A DNA stretch of 64,000 bases from Astragalus membranaceus. Lineage: Eukaryota; Streptophyta; Magnoliopsida; Fabales; Fabaceae. The stretch spans positions 223,002,659 through 223,066,658 of the forward strand of contig CM076846.1 of NCBI GenBank assembly GCA_039519185.1, read 5' to 3'. Below the pieces are notes generated by a model. The model saw only the letters and a program-made list of their open reading frames with translations. It did not search any database and was not told the origin of the DNA. Within the stretch, counting starts at the first letter, position 1; each line of letters opens with the position of its first letter. A program made the translations under genes and the position numbers. Below are positions 21,344 to 32,238 of the stretch, one piece after another.

Positions 21344-21600
21344 TTATACTTTAGGAGCTACCGCTACTCATTATGCAATGCCAAAGTGATGCAATGATGA
21401 AGAACAACTCCAAAGAATTGTCGCGTATGTTGAGTTGCATCAGTTGGGAATATTTTATTTTTGCATTCAGGTTACGAATTTCAATTGTTTTAGTTTTACA
21501 TTCAAATTGAGTGGCGACCATAAGAATAAAATTTTGAACTATTTATCTATCAGAAATAATTATTAGACAATAATACTACCAGTTATCTTTTTACTTTTTT
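21344..21600. other. 3' flank of SIN3-like copy 3
   Basis: Non-coding. 'ctttaggagctaccgctactcattatgcaatgcc' type sequence is shared with all copies, followed by 'gagtggcgaccataag'. The block ends at the tandem repeat at 21,601. Confidence 0.55.
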
Positions 21601-21877
21601 TTTGGTACAAGACATAAAAAAAAGAAAAAGAAAAAAAAGCATCTGGATATGCTTCCAGGTCTTGAAATTAGTTATGTTCGCTTTTGTTGAAGATTACATC
21701 CCTCATGGACATGCTTCCAGGTCATTTTTGGTACAAGACATGAAAAGAAAAAGAAAAAGAAAAAGAAAAAAAAGTATCTGGATATGCTTCCAGGTCTTGA
21801 AATTAGTTATGTTCCTTTTTGTTGAAGATTATATCCCTCGTGGATATGTTTCCGGGTCTTGAAATTAGTTATGTTCC
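21601..21877. repeat. Tandem repeat, about 126-bp unit, 2.2 copies
   Basis: 'tttggtacaagacat' at 21,601 and 21,727 starts two units, each with an (aaaag)n tract followed by 'ggatatgcttccaggtcttg'. A shorter sub-unit recurs at about 21,841. The frames that stay open across it (86 codons) are a by-product of the repeat. A Tat-like LTR was inserted at its end. Confidence 0.8.
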
Positions 21878-22623
21878 TATTAGCCTGCATTTTTGACAGG
21901 CTAAAATATAATGCAGTCAACAAAATTTGACTTGATAGATTCAAGAAGAATGACCACTATTTCGACAACAAGAAGCTGTATACAGGGAGAATCTGCGTAG
22001 TTCGTAACTTAGCGAAAAATTGGAAAGCTAAAGCCAAAGGTTCGACGGGAAGGAGAATAATGTCCAGATAACAGGTCAAGTCAAAGAGCGATGTCGAAAG
22101 GGACAACAGCAGTATGGTCGAAAGATGGAGCAGTTACCTGGTCGAAGTATCTAAGCAGTTGCCTTGTTTTTGAAACCATTGTGCGGTTATTTATTTTTAT
22201 CCTTATAAATAGAAGTTCTTTGCGTAGAACAGAATTCGCAATTTCATTTCTATATAAACTTCCAAAAACTCTTACTTCCGCATTCAGAGAAAACAGAGTC
22301 ACAGGAATCAAATGTATGAATCTGCGTTCCAATCCTTTTAATTCAATGCAATGTCATTTACATTCCTTTAAGATTTCTGCACATTTACTAGCATTTAATC
22401 TTCTTTTTTCACTTGTTTAAGTTTCTGCAATCACTTCTTCCCTTTCGCATTTCTCTCAAATTACTATACTTCTACGGTTATCATTTCTATTGTTAAACTC
22501 CATAAGAACAACAATAATCTTCTATAAAAGACTTTAACACAAATGTTCTGAGATGTTTCTAGTTGATCTCGCGAGTAACACGTATGTGTAACTAGCGGTG
22601 TTTACCAAAAATCTGGGTAAACA
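21878..22623 (+). repeat. 5' LTR of Tat-like element
   Basis: 746 bp from tattagcctgc (mutated from the tgttagcctgc of the other LTR) to gggtaaaca. It contains a TATA-like 'ccttataaatagaag' near 22,201, a plausible promoter. Confidence 0.82.
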
Positions 22624-22625
22624 AA

Positions 22626-22642
22626 TTGGCACGCCCAGTGGG
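22626..22642 (+). other. Primer binding site of Tat-like element
   Basis: tggcacgcccagtgggg, two bases after the LTR end, is the expected place and begins with the obligatory tgg. The priming tRNA was not identified. Confidence 0.6.
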
Positions 22643-22717
22643 GCCTTTGTGCTAAAATTTTGAAGTTTTTAAGAAGAAATTCTGGGTTTGTTATAAAACC
22701 AGTAATTTATACTTTGC

Positions 22718-24601
22718 ATGCATTTAAGAAGTGGTAAGAGTCTTGCAGAAATGCCTCGCTCTAACATGAATAACGCTTCTGCATCAAATGCGCAATCTCA
22801 AGCGTTGGTTAGTGATACCAACGCTGCAAATATTCCAGGAGTAACTGCTCCTGTATCTTCTCCAACCATAGCGGAGGTAACCGCTCCATTACCTTCTTCG
22901 ACGGTCATGAGTGCAACCGCTGTAACCACTCCTATCATTACCCCTGTGTCGAATATGATGGCATCTATACCGCCAACATTTGGTTCGACTAGTCCCTTAA
23001 TGGCTAATCCCGTGTTTGGAAATATGCCATTTAATTTGCCTTCGAATGGGAGAAATTATCCATATGGTATGCCAACATCCATGATGGTGGGTCTTCAGAC
23101 AAATGCATCTACGTATGCAGAAAACGCAGTCTCAAGCTTTTCGCCTATACATAATTCACCAGAAAACGTTTATAGTCGAAATGTTCAACCTTCGTTAACC
23201 ACCTCGTCGTTATTGGCACTAAGACAACAAATAGATGATAGTAATCACGGCATGGTAAATATGCTAACACAACAAATCGGTACGGTGTTTAATCCACTTA
23301 TTCAAAACACACATGATAGTTACCAGATGTTAGCAACACAAATGGGTCGAATTGCTGACTTCTTTGGCACTCCACCGGTGCATAATCAACCAATTCCCCA
23401 AATACAGAATGCCAGGCCTGTTGAATTTCCTGTCGAAAGGCCCAACAATATTATTCCCATTAATCAAGGACAGCAATTTGTTGTCGAAGAACCTATTCCT
23501 GAGGTGGTACTAGTAAATAGAAACCAAAACGCTGACGGAGTAGTTAGACAAGTCCAACAAAATAACTTTGGAATACAAAATAATTTGGCTAACATTGTCG
23601 AAACTATTCTAGCGCAGAATGGCCTAAATTTAGGCCTACATAGGCCTAACTTTGTATCACCCTTCTCGGAATATGTCTTACAAACAGAATTGTCAAGGGG
23701 ATGGAAAATTCCCAAGTTCACAAAATTTGCTGGGGAAACTAGTGAATCCACTGTCGAACACGTTGCCCGTTACTTAACTGAGGCATGAGATTTGGCACAT
23801 AATGAAAATTTAAGGCTAAAATATTTCCCCAACTCTCTAACCAAGAACGCCTTCACCTGGTTCACCACTCTACCCTCACATTCCATATTTAACTGGGGAG
23901 AGTTAGAGAAAGCCTTCCATGAACAATTCTACATGGGGCAATCGAAAATTAGCCTTAAAGAATTGGCCAGTGTTCGACGCAACATGCCAGAATCGATTGA
24001 TGAGTATCTCAATAGATTTAGACTACTCAAAGCAAGGTGTTTTACTCAAGTGTCTGAACATGAGTTAGTCGAAATGGCTGCCTCTGGCCTAGACTATTCT
24101 ATTAGGAAAAAACTAGATACTCTACACTTAAGGGATATGGCACAATTGGCCGATAGAGTTCGACAGGTCGAAAGACTCAAAGCTGAGAAGGTTTCGACCA
24201 ATAGATTCAATAATAGAAAAGAAAAAATGGCTTTTGTCAATGTTCATAACAATAGCCAAGGATTCGACGTATCATATGAAGATGTCGAAGAGGAAGTCAA
24301 TGTTGCAGAGTTAAAACTTGGACCTCCATATGTATGTAAATTATTAAATCCTTCTGATGGGAAAAACCCTGTCGAACCAAAAAATGATAAGTTTATTGCA
24401 AAGACATATACCTTTGATGTCACAAAATGTGACCAAATATTTGATCTTTTTGTGAAAGATGGTCAAATTTTAGTACCTAAGGGTCTAAAAGTGCCATCGT
24501 TAGAACAACAAAAGAAAAGAGGTTTTTGCAAATATCATAGTTTTTTGGGTCATAACACCTCTCGAAGTGTTCTTTTCAGGGACCTAGTTCAAAAACACTA
24601 A
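22718..24601 (+). pseudogene. Tat-like gag, with one in-frame stop
   Basis: The ATG at 22,718 gives MHLRSGKSLAEM and a long Pro/Ser/Thr/Asn-rich N-terminal part. One TGA (23,786-23,788) interrupts the frame between LTEA and DLAHNEN. The same frame then encodes the conserved retrotransposon gag domain (AFTWFTTLPSHSIFNW, FHEQFYMGQ, ESIDEYLNRF, about 23,840-24,180). It ends at a frameshift near 24,600, after which coding continues in another frame from 24,643. It would have formed the capsid but is not functional. Confidence 0.85.
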
Positions 24602-24642
24602 ACAAAGGAAGGCTCAAGTTTGGTGAGAAATCAAAGTCAAAC

Positions 24643-25407
24643 ATGAAAATCGACACTGACCCCCTTCTGGAGGTCGAGGCAATGTACGCAGAGCCCGCCG
24701 AAATCAACATGGTCGAAATCACTAAGGCCAATACTGCAAACACTGATGTGAAAGAGACTGTCGAAGTGGTCCCTCAAGACCAATATGATAAGAAGATGCA
24801 GGTAGTATTTCCTCAAGCTGAAGAGGAGTTAATAGAATTCCTGAACCGGTGTAAGATAAACAACACCGAGGTAATGTTGTGCCCTAGGTGCAGCGCTGTA
24901 TTTGACAAGAAGGCTGCTAAGAGCCTTGGAAGTTTCAACCCGCAGTCGAAACGGAAGAGCAAGTGGGTCGACAACAGACCCAAGTTCAGCTTTAATCCAA
25001 GAGGAGTACCATACAAGGTTACACCTCCACAAAAACAACCTCAGAGGGCCCAAGTGAAAACCATTGTACCATCGACAAAATCTCTAGTCAAAAAATGGGT
25101 ACACTCTGGTGGTAAAGAAGTTGGTTACTATTCAACAATGGCAAAAGGAAGCACTAGTGCCACAAATCAAAATAAGGCTCCTGAGGTGAACAGGTATGCC
25201 TATAAAAATAATTACAAGGGGAAAAATCCTATGACCAGGACCCAATGGCGAAGATATCAAAGCCAGATGAAGATGGCTGCTGGAGATAAAGCCAAAGACC
25301 CCAACAACAACAAGGGGAAACAACTATCCTCCCTTGTCGAAATCCCCAGGAGATCTGCCACTGAAAGAATCTTTCCCTCTCTCTCTCAGCAATCAAAAAA
25401 GGCCTGA
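24643..25407 (+). pseudogene. Tat-like gag-pol linker region
   Basis: 254 codons continuing the polyprotein in a shifted frame. It is rich in Lys, Pro and Asn, with a CPRCSAVFD-type single CxxC and no complete zinc knuckle. It breaks at about 25,380 inside a ctctctctct run, where slippage is the likely cause of the frameshift. Confidence 0.7.
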
Positions 25408-25427
25408 ACCCAGAAGAAGGCCTCAAC

Positions 25428-26276
25428 TTGGATGATGACATGGACTCTGAATTTTTAGATTCAGAACCAGACTTCGACATCATATGCGTCGTATCAATCC
25501 TTCCGATTGAGTATGATGTAACATCAGAAGTAAATGAAGTCGAAGAGGACTTCAACACAGAAATGGCTATGCACAAGCCAAGGTGTTATTATGTGATGAA
25601 TAATGTCCGCGTCAAAGAACAGAGCGCCATATTTGAAAGGCCTGATGGTGGGATGAAATACCACCTCAAACCCCTATTTATCCAGGAAAAAGCCAATAAT
25701 GTAGGGGTGAACAAGGTCTTGGTAGATGGAGGAGCGGCAGTAAATTTGATGCTGCAACACATGCTGTCGAAAATTGGTAAATCAGACACTGATCTGAGAC
25801 CACACAACGTAGTATTGACAAACTACGAGGGCAAAACTGGCCACTCATTAGGGGCCATTGAAGTCGAGCTAGTGGTTGGTAATGTCAAAACACTAACCCT
25901 CTTCATAGTGATTCCAACCAGGGCAAATTTCAATCTCTTGCTTGGAAGGGAGTGGATCCATGGTGTAGGGGCTGTGCCTTCAACCTTACACCAGAGGTTG
26001 TCCATTTGGAGGGAAGATGAGCTAGTTGAGAATGTCGAAGGTGACCAAAGCTATTTCTTAGCAGAGGTGGATCATATTACAAAACGGACGTTCGACAAGC
26101 ATTTGGCCAACATTGGGCCATGCACACCTTCAACAAGTGGATACACACCACAAAATAATGTGTTTTCTTCACTAGATCTCCACCCAAACCATGGTTTCAT
26201 ATGGGAGAGGGAGGTCATGGGCGAAGACAACCACTCAAGAGGCTTCTGCAAGCCTACGGGGTGGGATGGTCCCTAA
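25428..26276 (+). pseudogene. Tat-like aspartic protease region
   Basis: Contains the retropepsin core: KVLVDGGAAVNLM (active site D-G-G, about residues 104-116), VVLTNYEGKTG flap-like part, and FNLLLGREWIHG near its end. It is followed by a linker and a stop (TAA, 26,274-26,276). The next segment begins at once in the same frame. Confidence 0.82.
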
Positions 26277-27245
26277 GTGTCGATGATGTCTAAACCTAGT
26301 GCATGGGATCGAATTACGGCCTACATGGCCGAGAATAAACAAAATGCGGCTTTGGAAGCCGAAATACAACAAAAATTGGTTAACAAAACCAATGAAGTCA
26401 AAAATAAAGACAATATGGTCGAAGACCAAAGGCTAGACTGCATCTATGACGACGAGCCTTTAGGTTTCGAAAAGGACCCAATGGGTTCAACCAAGAAAAT
26501 TCAAGCTCAGGATCCCCTAGAGGAAGTCGACTTAGGAGATGGCTCCATAAAGAGGCCAACGTTCATCAGTGCTAAGATCGACAAGGGTTTGAGAGATCGA
26601 ACCTTAGAGCTCTTGAAAGAGTATAAGGATTGCTTCGCCTGGGATTACAATGAAATGCCTGGATTGAGTCGAGAAGTGGTGGAGTTAAAACTACCAATAC
26701 GACCAGACAAGAAGCCAGTGAAGCAATTGCCAAGAAGGTTTGCACCGCAGATTCTGTCGAAAATCAAAGAGGAAATCGAAAGATTGCTCAAAAGCAAGTT
26801 CATCAGAACTGTCAGGTGGTTTCTTGGGATTTGTTGTGCACAAAAAAGGCATCGAAATCAATCAAAACAAGACGAAGGCAATCTTGGAAACAAGGGCTCC
26901 TTCGACTAAGAAATAACTGCAGTCGTTGTTGGGGAAGATCAATTTCCTTAGAAGGTTCATATCAAACCTAAGTGGCAAGACTCAAGTTTTTTCGCCATTG
27001 CTTCGACTGAAGAAGGAAGATGTGTTCAGATGGGATCCAGAACATCAAAAAGCCTTCGACGAGATCAAATCTTACTTAGTCAAACCCCCTGTATTGTTAC
27101 CACCTATTAGAGCTGACAATAGGTAGTATGTTAGCACAAGAGGATGACAATGGTGTCGAAAGAGCCATCTATTACCTCAGTAGGGTGTTAAATGATGCTG
27201 AAACTAGGTACCACCTAAAGGAGAAGAAGATGAAGATTCTGGAAA
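26277..27245 (+). pseudogene. Tat-like reverse transcriptase with core deletion, then RNase H remnant
   Basis: RT starts normally (KQLPRRFAPQILSKIKEEIERLL, FIRTV) but at about 26,815 jumps to the far side of the polymerase domain (FLGICCAQK...), so all catalytic motifs, including the YxDD box, are deleted. The thumb (KINFLRRFISNLSGK, LLRLKKEDVFRW) and an RNase H piece (YYLSRVLNDAETRYHLKEKK) follow through frame changes, and the sequence stops near 27,245. No integrase remains. Confidence 0.82.
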
Positions 27246-27575
27246 AAAGAGAAATAAAAAGGCGCAGGTGTTCTTATAGCCGTTTTTACCATGATTATTA
27301 AATTAAAAAGAAAAGGAAATGTGGGTAATCATGGCGTTAGTGGGGAAACGTGGGATCATGGAAGATCTCAACAGTTACCTTTACGCACGTGGCGCGCTCT
27401 CGTTGGAGGAAAGCGCCACCAAGCTGTCTTTTGCGCAAAAAACGTCTCGTCAATTCTGAGGAAAGATATTAAATGATGTCATAAGATTTTACACAAGATA
27501 ATCGAATGCTATTTCAAAAAGTCATTTTCTATCTTCATTCAAGAAATCAGTCGAAAAAGCCTTTTGGGGGCAATT
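27246..27575 (+). other. 3' untranslated part and polypurine tract of Tat-like element
   Basis: Non-coding, less AT-rich ('ttacgcacgtggcgcgctctcg'), ending in ccttttgggggcaatt just before the LTR, which is the polypurine tract. Confidence 0.65.
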
Positions 27576-27967
27576 TGTTAGCCTGCATTTTCAACAGGCT
27601 AAAATATAATGCAGTCAACAAAGTTTGACTTGATAGATTCAAGAAGAAGGACCACTATTTCGACAACAAGAAGCTGTATACAGGGAGAATCTGCGTAGTT
27701 CGTAACTTAGCGAAAAATTGGAAAGCTAAAGCCAACGGTTCGACGGGAAGGAGAATAATGTTCAGATAACAGGTCAAGTCAAAGAGCGCTGTCGAAAGGC
27801 ACAACAGCAGTATGGTCGAAAGATGGAGCAGTTACCTGGTCGAAGTATCTAAGCAGTTGCCTTGTTTTTGAAACCGCTGTGCGGTTATTTATTTTTATCC
27901 TTATAAATAGAAGTTACTTGCGTAGAACAGATGTCGCAATTTCATTTCTACATAAACTTCCAAAACT
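27576..27967 (+). repeat. 3' LTR of Tat-like element, truncated
   Basis: Matches the first about 390 bp of the 5' LTR with few changes, then breaks off after 'cataaacttccaaaac' and joins CACTA transposase sequence. Confidence 0.82.
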
Positions 27968-28192
27968 GATGTTCCTGAAACTGATGTAACTTATTCCTAC
28001 CTTTGTTGTAATTATGTGAATCGGGCCCCACAACGACCAAGTGTAATATGGGACCATCTCTTTGTTTATGGGATCTGTCCGAGTTATACCACATGGATGT
28101 GGCATGGTGAATCAACTGGCAACCCAAGTGTGTCCAAAAGTGAGAAAGTCGATGAAGATATGGATGATCGAATGGAGGATATGATATGTGAC
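27968..28192 (+). pseudogene. CACTA (En/Spm) transposase-associated domain fragment
   Basis: One open frame encodes YSYLCCNYVNRAP, then WDHLFVYGICPSYTTWMWHGE, followed by an acidic stretch (EDMDDRMEDM). This fits the Transpos_assoc domain at the N terminus of plant CACTA transposases, where a CxxC..N zinc motif is followed by a 'HLFVNGI..SYT.W.WHGE' core. It starts at the broken Tat LTR and is cut at the other side by the Athila-like LTR, so it is a scrap. Confidence 0.65.
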
Positions 28193-29587
28193 TGTTGTGT
28201 AAAATAATGTGCAAGTATACACAGTCCAACAAGTAGTATATGATAAGAAAAGATCGTTCCCACGAGGATTGAGGTCTAAACTGTGCTTACGTTAGCTAGC
28301 AAATTAGTGAGGTAAAAATAATAGACACACATTTTGGAAAGCATTTTTAACAACAATTAAGTAAAAGGGTGTGAAAATCAATATTGAGAAAGATTTGGAA
28401 TGTGTTCACTAAGTAACTCCTTTCTAGTGCAATGGTGTTGCGTCTAATGCTGCAGCAATAGATGCTGTCGCAATTGTTGCTGTTTTGTCAAACACTTTCA
28501 CTAGGGTTTCTCTACAAGAGTCTATGTCTAGACCCTAAATAGGTACTCCATAGGCTGCTCATGCACCCACAGTGTTCATCTCATGGACTTTGCCCTCCTA
28601 TGTCTAGGGTTTAAGCAAGAAGCATTAAAGTGTCCTTTACTACTTACTATCCATGTTATCTTTTGAGATCTATTCATAAACCATTTCTGAATTTACAAAT
28701 GTACTTAAGTTAGATGGCCATTCCTAATTTAAGATGGAAATATTAAGTTCACAAAAGATAAATTGCTAAAACACCAAACGCATTTCATCAAATGCACTAG
28801 AAATTCATTACATAGATCCCAACATTCCAACTATGAGTATTTAGCTCATCATGAGCAAAGCTAGACAAGAAATACAACTCAAACATAATTGTAGAAATCA
28901 TATTCAAGAAATACAAGATAGAAATTATACTAAGTGAGAAGATCCGAAGATACACTCCAAGAAAAGAGTCTCGAGGAGAGGATTCAGCTCCCACGTAGCA
29001 CGATCAACAAGTATTGTGGTTCCTGTCGTTGCTGCAACAACGATTCCAGCAATGATCTTCGCAAGTTTTGTAATGAAAGGTGGCGTAGGAAAAAATGGTG
29101 GAAAGCTATTTCTAAACTTTCCTCTTCAGACCTCCGCTTCCTTAAATGAAGAAAGAAGCTCCCTTTTATAGCTCTAGGGTACATGATCCAAGAAAACCCT
29201 AACTTTGAGGCGCCTTTTGTCCTTTTGCGTGCCTAAGGGTACAAGTGCCCAAGAGAAAGGTGGAATATTCCTTGCTCAGGTGCTGGCACTCGCTGGACGT
29301 GCTCGTCCTTGCCAGTACAGCTGTCCTTCACTACTTTTAGCGCGTCCCAACCTTCTCTCTCATCTTTCGCATCAACGCATTGCTGTGGCAACTGGTGCTG
29401 TAGCAATTGAACACACAATCAAAGCACACAAATAGGGCACCTAAATGCCAAATGTTAAGAACTCAGGAATGCAACCTTCTAAACTTAAAACATAATATTT
29501 ACATATGTTAACTTACTAATTACTTGAAAATAAACAATGAATTAACCTTAAGAATGCCTAAATAACTCTTATAAATAAGAGTTATCA
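28193..29587 (-). repeat. 3' LTR of an Athila-like element
   Basis: About 1.4 kb. On the minus strand it starts tgataactcttatttata at 29,587, immediately after a G-rich polypurine tract (plus-strand cacccccaaactt, 29,588-29,600). It ends near 28,193 (...gtgtatacttgcacattattttacacaaca). These termini and the PPT wording are characteristic of Athila-group elements. Open frames inside are incidental. Confidence 0.65.
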
Positions 29588-31020
29588 CACCCCCAAACTT
29601 AATCCATTGCGTGTCCTCAAGCAATGACACTTGACAAAGAACAACAAGATTTAATCAGCCACATTAAATTCATAATCTTCTTGAAGAATAGGTCCATCTT
29701 GAGCTTAACTTTCAGAATCCTCAATGGTTATATGCCTACCCAATCAGATCCCTTAGTTAACATGTTCATAGTGTGTGTGATCTCTAAGTCAGTTCAGCAC
29801 AGAACAAGCTTCCAAAGTTCACTTAGCTAAAACAAGAGTGGTTTTCTTTTGATCATACCAAAGGAAATTTCAAAAGACAAGGTAGTCTAACAACTTCAGC
29901 ATAAGAAAGGGGGGCTTCAAAGCACAACAAAGGGCTTAGATAAACATTTCAGATTATTGGTCAGTGCACTATTATTACAAGACTTCAGATTTATTGCTGC
30001 AGCAATTGATGCTGCAGCATTTAACACTTGACACACTATTTTGCTGCAATGCCCATTTTTCAAGAGTGTTTTTTTTTTAAATATAGGCTATTGCAGCTTT
30101 AATCACTTTTATTGAACTTTTGTACAATGTACACAGACACTTAGGCACTGACCATCCTAAAATCTTCATGTTTAGCCTTAATATAACCGATGCACCCCCA
30201 AACTTAGTTTCATATGCTACCCTAAATTTTTATTAAGACTTTGGCACAACCTAGGTCCACCAACACTAGTTTAGTATCAGATCCTTTTTGACTTGCTAAG
30301 CACTACCTTGAACACAGAGTAATGTGTGGGAACAAAGCTAACTAAGTTTTCTTAATTAGGGTAAACAGCATATTGCTGCAGCAACAGCTGCTGCAGCATT
30401 CAGTCTTCTCACAGCTTTCATAAAACATAACAAAAACTTAACCTAAATCCTCCCCCCCACTTAAAGCTGAGCAGTGTCCCCACTGCTTGTTTAATTGGGA
30501 AAGGGATGATAAAAACAGATTATTCATTTAACAAAGATAAAAACTAAAACATAACTCTAAAAATAAAAGAAATTAAATACAGATAAAGTTTTAAGAGGGA
30601 GAGGTTTTCCTGATGGTGCTCTAGGACTGGTTCTGATCTTGCCTCCACGCTTGACTCTAGGCTTGTAGACTTTGGGCTTCTTGGCTACTAGTTCTTTGTC
30701 AGCATTGCCAGCTTCTGTTGTTGTTGCAGCATCAGATTGCTGCAGCACTGGGTCTGCATCTGCAACAGCAGAACCAGCAATAGAGGATGGCTCCTTCAAA
30801 GTCAGCACTGTCTTGGCTACAAGCTCCAGAGCAGCCTTAGCTGCTGTAATTTTCTCAGCTTCTTCCGTTGCTGTAGCATCAGGCGCAGCATCATCTTTCT
30901 TGGCAGCACTTGCTGCAGCCACAACTCTCTCCATCTCTGCTTCTTCTTCAGCATTGACCCCAACACCCTCTGCCTCTGCTTCTTGGACCTTGGTAAATTT
31001 TCTCTTTCTTGCCATTACCT
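29588..31020 (-). mobile_element. 3' internal part of the Athila-like element
   Basis: The region between the LTR and a hAT remnant at 31,021. It contains one lysine/alanine-rich ORF (31,015-30,557) and then non-coding DNA with 'cttaaagctgagcagtgtcc', 'tgcacccccaaactta' and several tgctgcagca palindromes. Gag and pol are absent, so the element is truncated at its 5' side. Confidence 0.55.
30557..31015 (-). CDS. Ala/Lys-rich ORF in Athila-like element (152 aa), unknown function
   Basis: ATG at 31,015 (MARKRKFTKVQEAEAEG). The protein has a basic N terminus, a long acidic alanine-rich helical middle (EEEAEMERVVAAASAAKK) and a basic C terminus (KKPKVYKPRVKRGGKIR). No domain or membrane segment was recognised. 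The position between pol and the 3' LTR is where Athila elements carry an extra ORF, so it may be the truncated start of that ORF. It is low complexity and may not be expressed. Confidence 0.4.
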   Translation of the reverse strand: MARKRKFTKVQEAEAEGVGVNAEEEAEMERVVAAASAAKKDDAAPDATATEEAEKITAAKAALELVAKTVLTLKEPSSIAGSAVADADPVLQQSDAATTTEAGNADKELVAKKPKVYKPRVKRGGKIRTSPRAPSGKPLPLKTLSVFNFFYF

Positions 31021-31155
31021 TGGTTCTGGACCTTAGTGCTATTTATTTTGTGTTGATTGTGAATATGTTAAAGTTTTACTTTTATTACATTCTTAGAGAT
31101 GGGTGTGTTTGAAAATTTTTACACCCCCTAACCTAGGGTCCTGGATCCGCCACCT
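31021..31155. mobile_element. hAT-like right end remnant
   Basis: 'gtgctatttattttgtg..' to 'ggatccgccacctac' matches the last part of the hAT element at 13,391-14,525 and ends in the hAT-style ggatccgccac terminus. Confidence 0.5.
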
Positions 31156-31634
31156 ACCGCAAATTTTACCAAACACTAGTTTATTCCCTATCAACTATTC
31201 ACTATAATCTAGTTTACCTACTATCTGTTAATTTTTACCAAATAAAGTCGTAGTGTATAAAAATCAAAGTTATACAATATTGTAAATAAAAAGTAAAAAC
31301 ATATGGTTATGAAATTTATTAAACAAATACTCAACTTAATTAAATCTTAACTACCTTTTTTATCATTTTAAATGTATGTCTATTGATATAACATTTCAAC
31401 ATTACATTTTTTATACTTTTAAATTTTAAATTTACTTTTTTGGGAAAACTTTAATTTCAAATGACACTTTTTATTATCGGGAAAGTAATTTATTAATAAT
31501 TGTATATTAAGAGGTATATAAATTAAATACATTATTATATTTTCTTTCAAAAACAATGATTTTTGATGTTTCAGTATTACTATTACATTGTCAAAAAAAA
31601 AAAGATTTTCCAGTATTACGGTCATGATTTGAAC
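31156..31634. other. Distal 5' part of paralogous block 4
   Basis: Non-coding. It parallels 19,677-19,853 and 20,075-20,310 (block 3) and 13,020-13,300 (block 2). Confidence 0.55.
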
Positions 31635-31838
31635 GATGCCAATGAAGGTTGGCTCAGTTGGTAAGGTGTCAGCTCATTCCCCGCAAGGGCGTGGGTTCAA
31701 CTCCAGTTGCCGGCGTGACGACCTCTTTGATGGGTGATTTGTAAGTACCTCTGTTAGTTCTCAAAGAACAGTGAGACCTGCTCTGAATCTACTGAGCCCC
31801 CAAAGCCCAACTCACCTAAACTTTTTGTAAAAAAAAGA
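31635..31838 (+). mobile_element. tRNA-derived SINE
   Basis: About 200 bp with an A-box tggctcagttgg (31,650-31,661), a B-box ggttcaactcc (31,694-31,704) and an A-rich 3' end (31,829-31,836). It splits the block phrase 'gatttgaatgtagattgaat' that is continuous in block 3 (about 20,310). It is not a tRNA gene, as no cloverleaf was found. Confidence 0.7.
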
Positions 31839-32039
31839 CATATTGGAATGTAGATTGAATCGCCTACTATATTTTTTTTTGGTAATAGAATTGCCTATTA
31901 TATGCTACCTCATTTATGGTATATATAATTTGCATAAAAGTTTTAATTTTACTAATATTATATGATATTAATGAGAAACAAAGTAGTAATATTATATTTT
32001 TATGAGGTAACAAAGTAGTTATATAAATACATTTATTCA
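31839..32039. other. Block 4 flank between two SINEs
   Basis: AT-rich, non-coding; ends with the left target-duplication copy of the next SINE. Confidence 0.5.
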
Positions 32040-32238
32040 AACTAACACCGTTAGCTTAGTGGTTTAACCTCCCCTGAGACACAGGGGGTCAATTCGATTC
32101 TCCCGGGTTGGATTCCCGTAATGGACATACTCGGTGTTCGAAATTCGCTCCTAAGCACAAACAAATATTAATATTTTATTGAAAGCGTTGGGACACTCTA
32201 TGGGGTAGCTAGCCAACAATAGTCCAAACCAAAAAAAT
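32040..32238 (+). mobile_element. Second tRNA-derived SINE
   Basis: A-box-like ttagcttagtggttt (32,051-32,065), B-box-like ggtcaattcgattc (32,087-32,100) and an A tail at 32,231-32,237. The flanks aaatacatttattca (32,025-32,039) and aaatacaattattta (32,239-32,253) are an aged 15-bp target duplication. Confidence 0.72.

Larger units (their letters stand above)
21878..27967 (+). mobile_element. Decayed Ty3/gypsy Tat-like retrotransposon
   Basis: Left LTR 21,878-22,623, PBS-like tggcacgcccagtgggg right after it, then gag, protease, RT and RNase H pieces, a G-rich PPT (27,561-27,575) and a truncated right LTR (27,576-27,967). The protease has the DGG active site (LVDGGAAVNLM) and the gag begins MHLRSGKSL, both typical of the Tat/Athila side of Ty3/gypsy rather than of chromoviruses. 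The integrase and the centre of RT are missing, and there are several stops and frameshifts. The right LTR lacks its last 350 bp, so no target duplication can be checked. The element is rich in gtcgaa motifs. Confidence 0.85.

Noticed and set aside
29205..29435. Open frames within the Athila-like LTR
   Set aside because: Short, on both strands, no domain, inside an LTR.
31635..32238. Possible tRNA genes from A- and B-box matches
   Set aside because: Boxes are embedded in about 200-bp units with A tails and target duplications and no cloverleaf, so they are SINEs.
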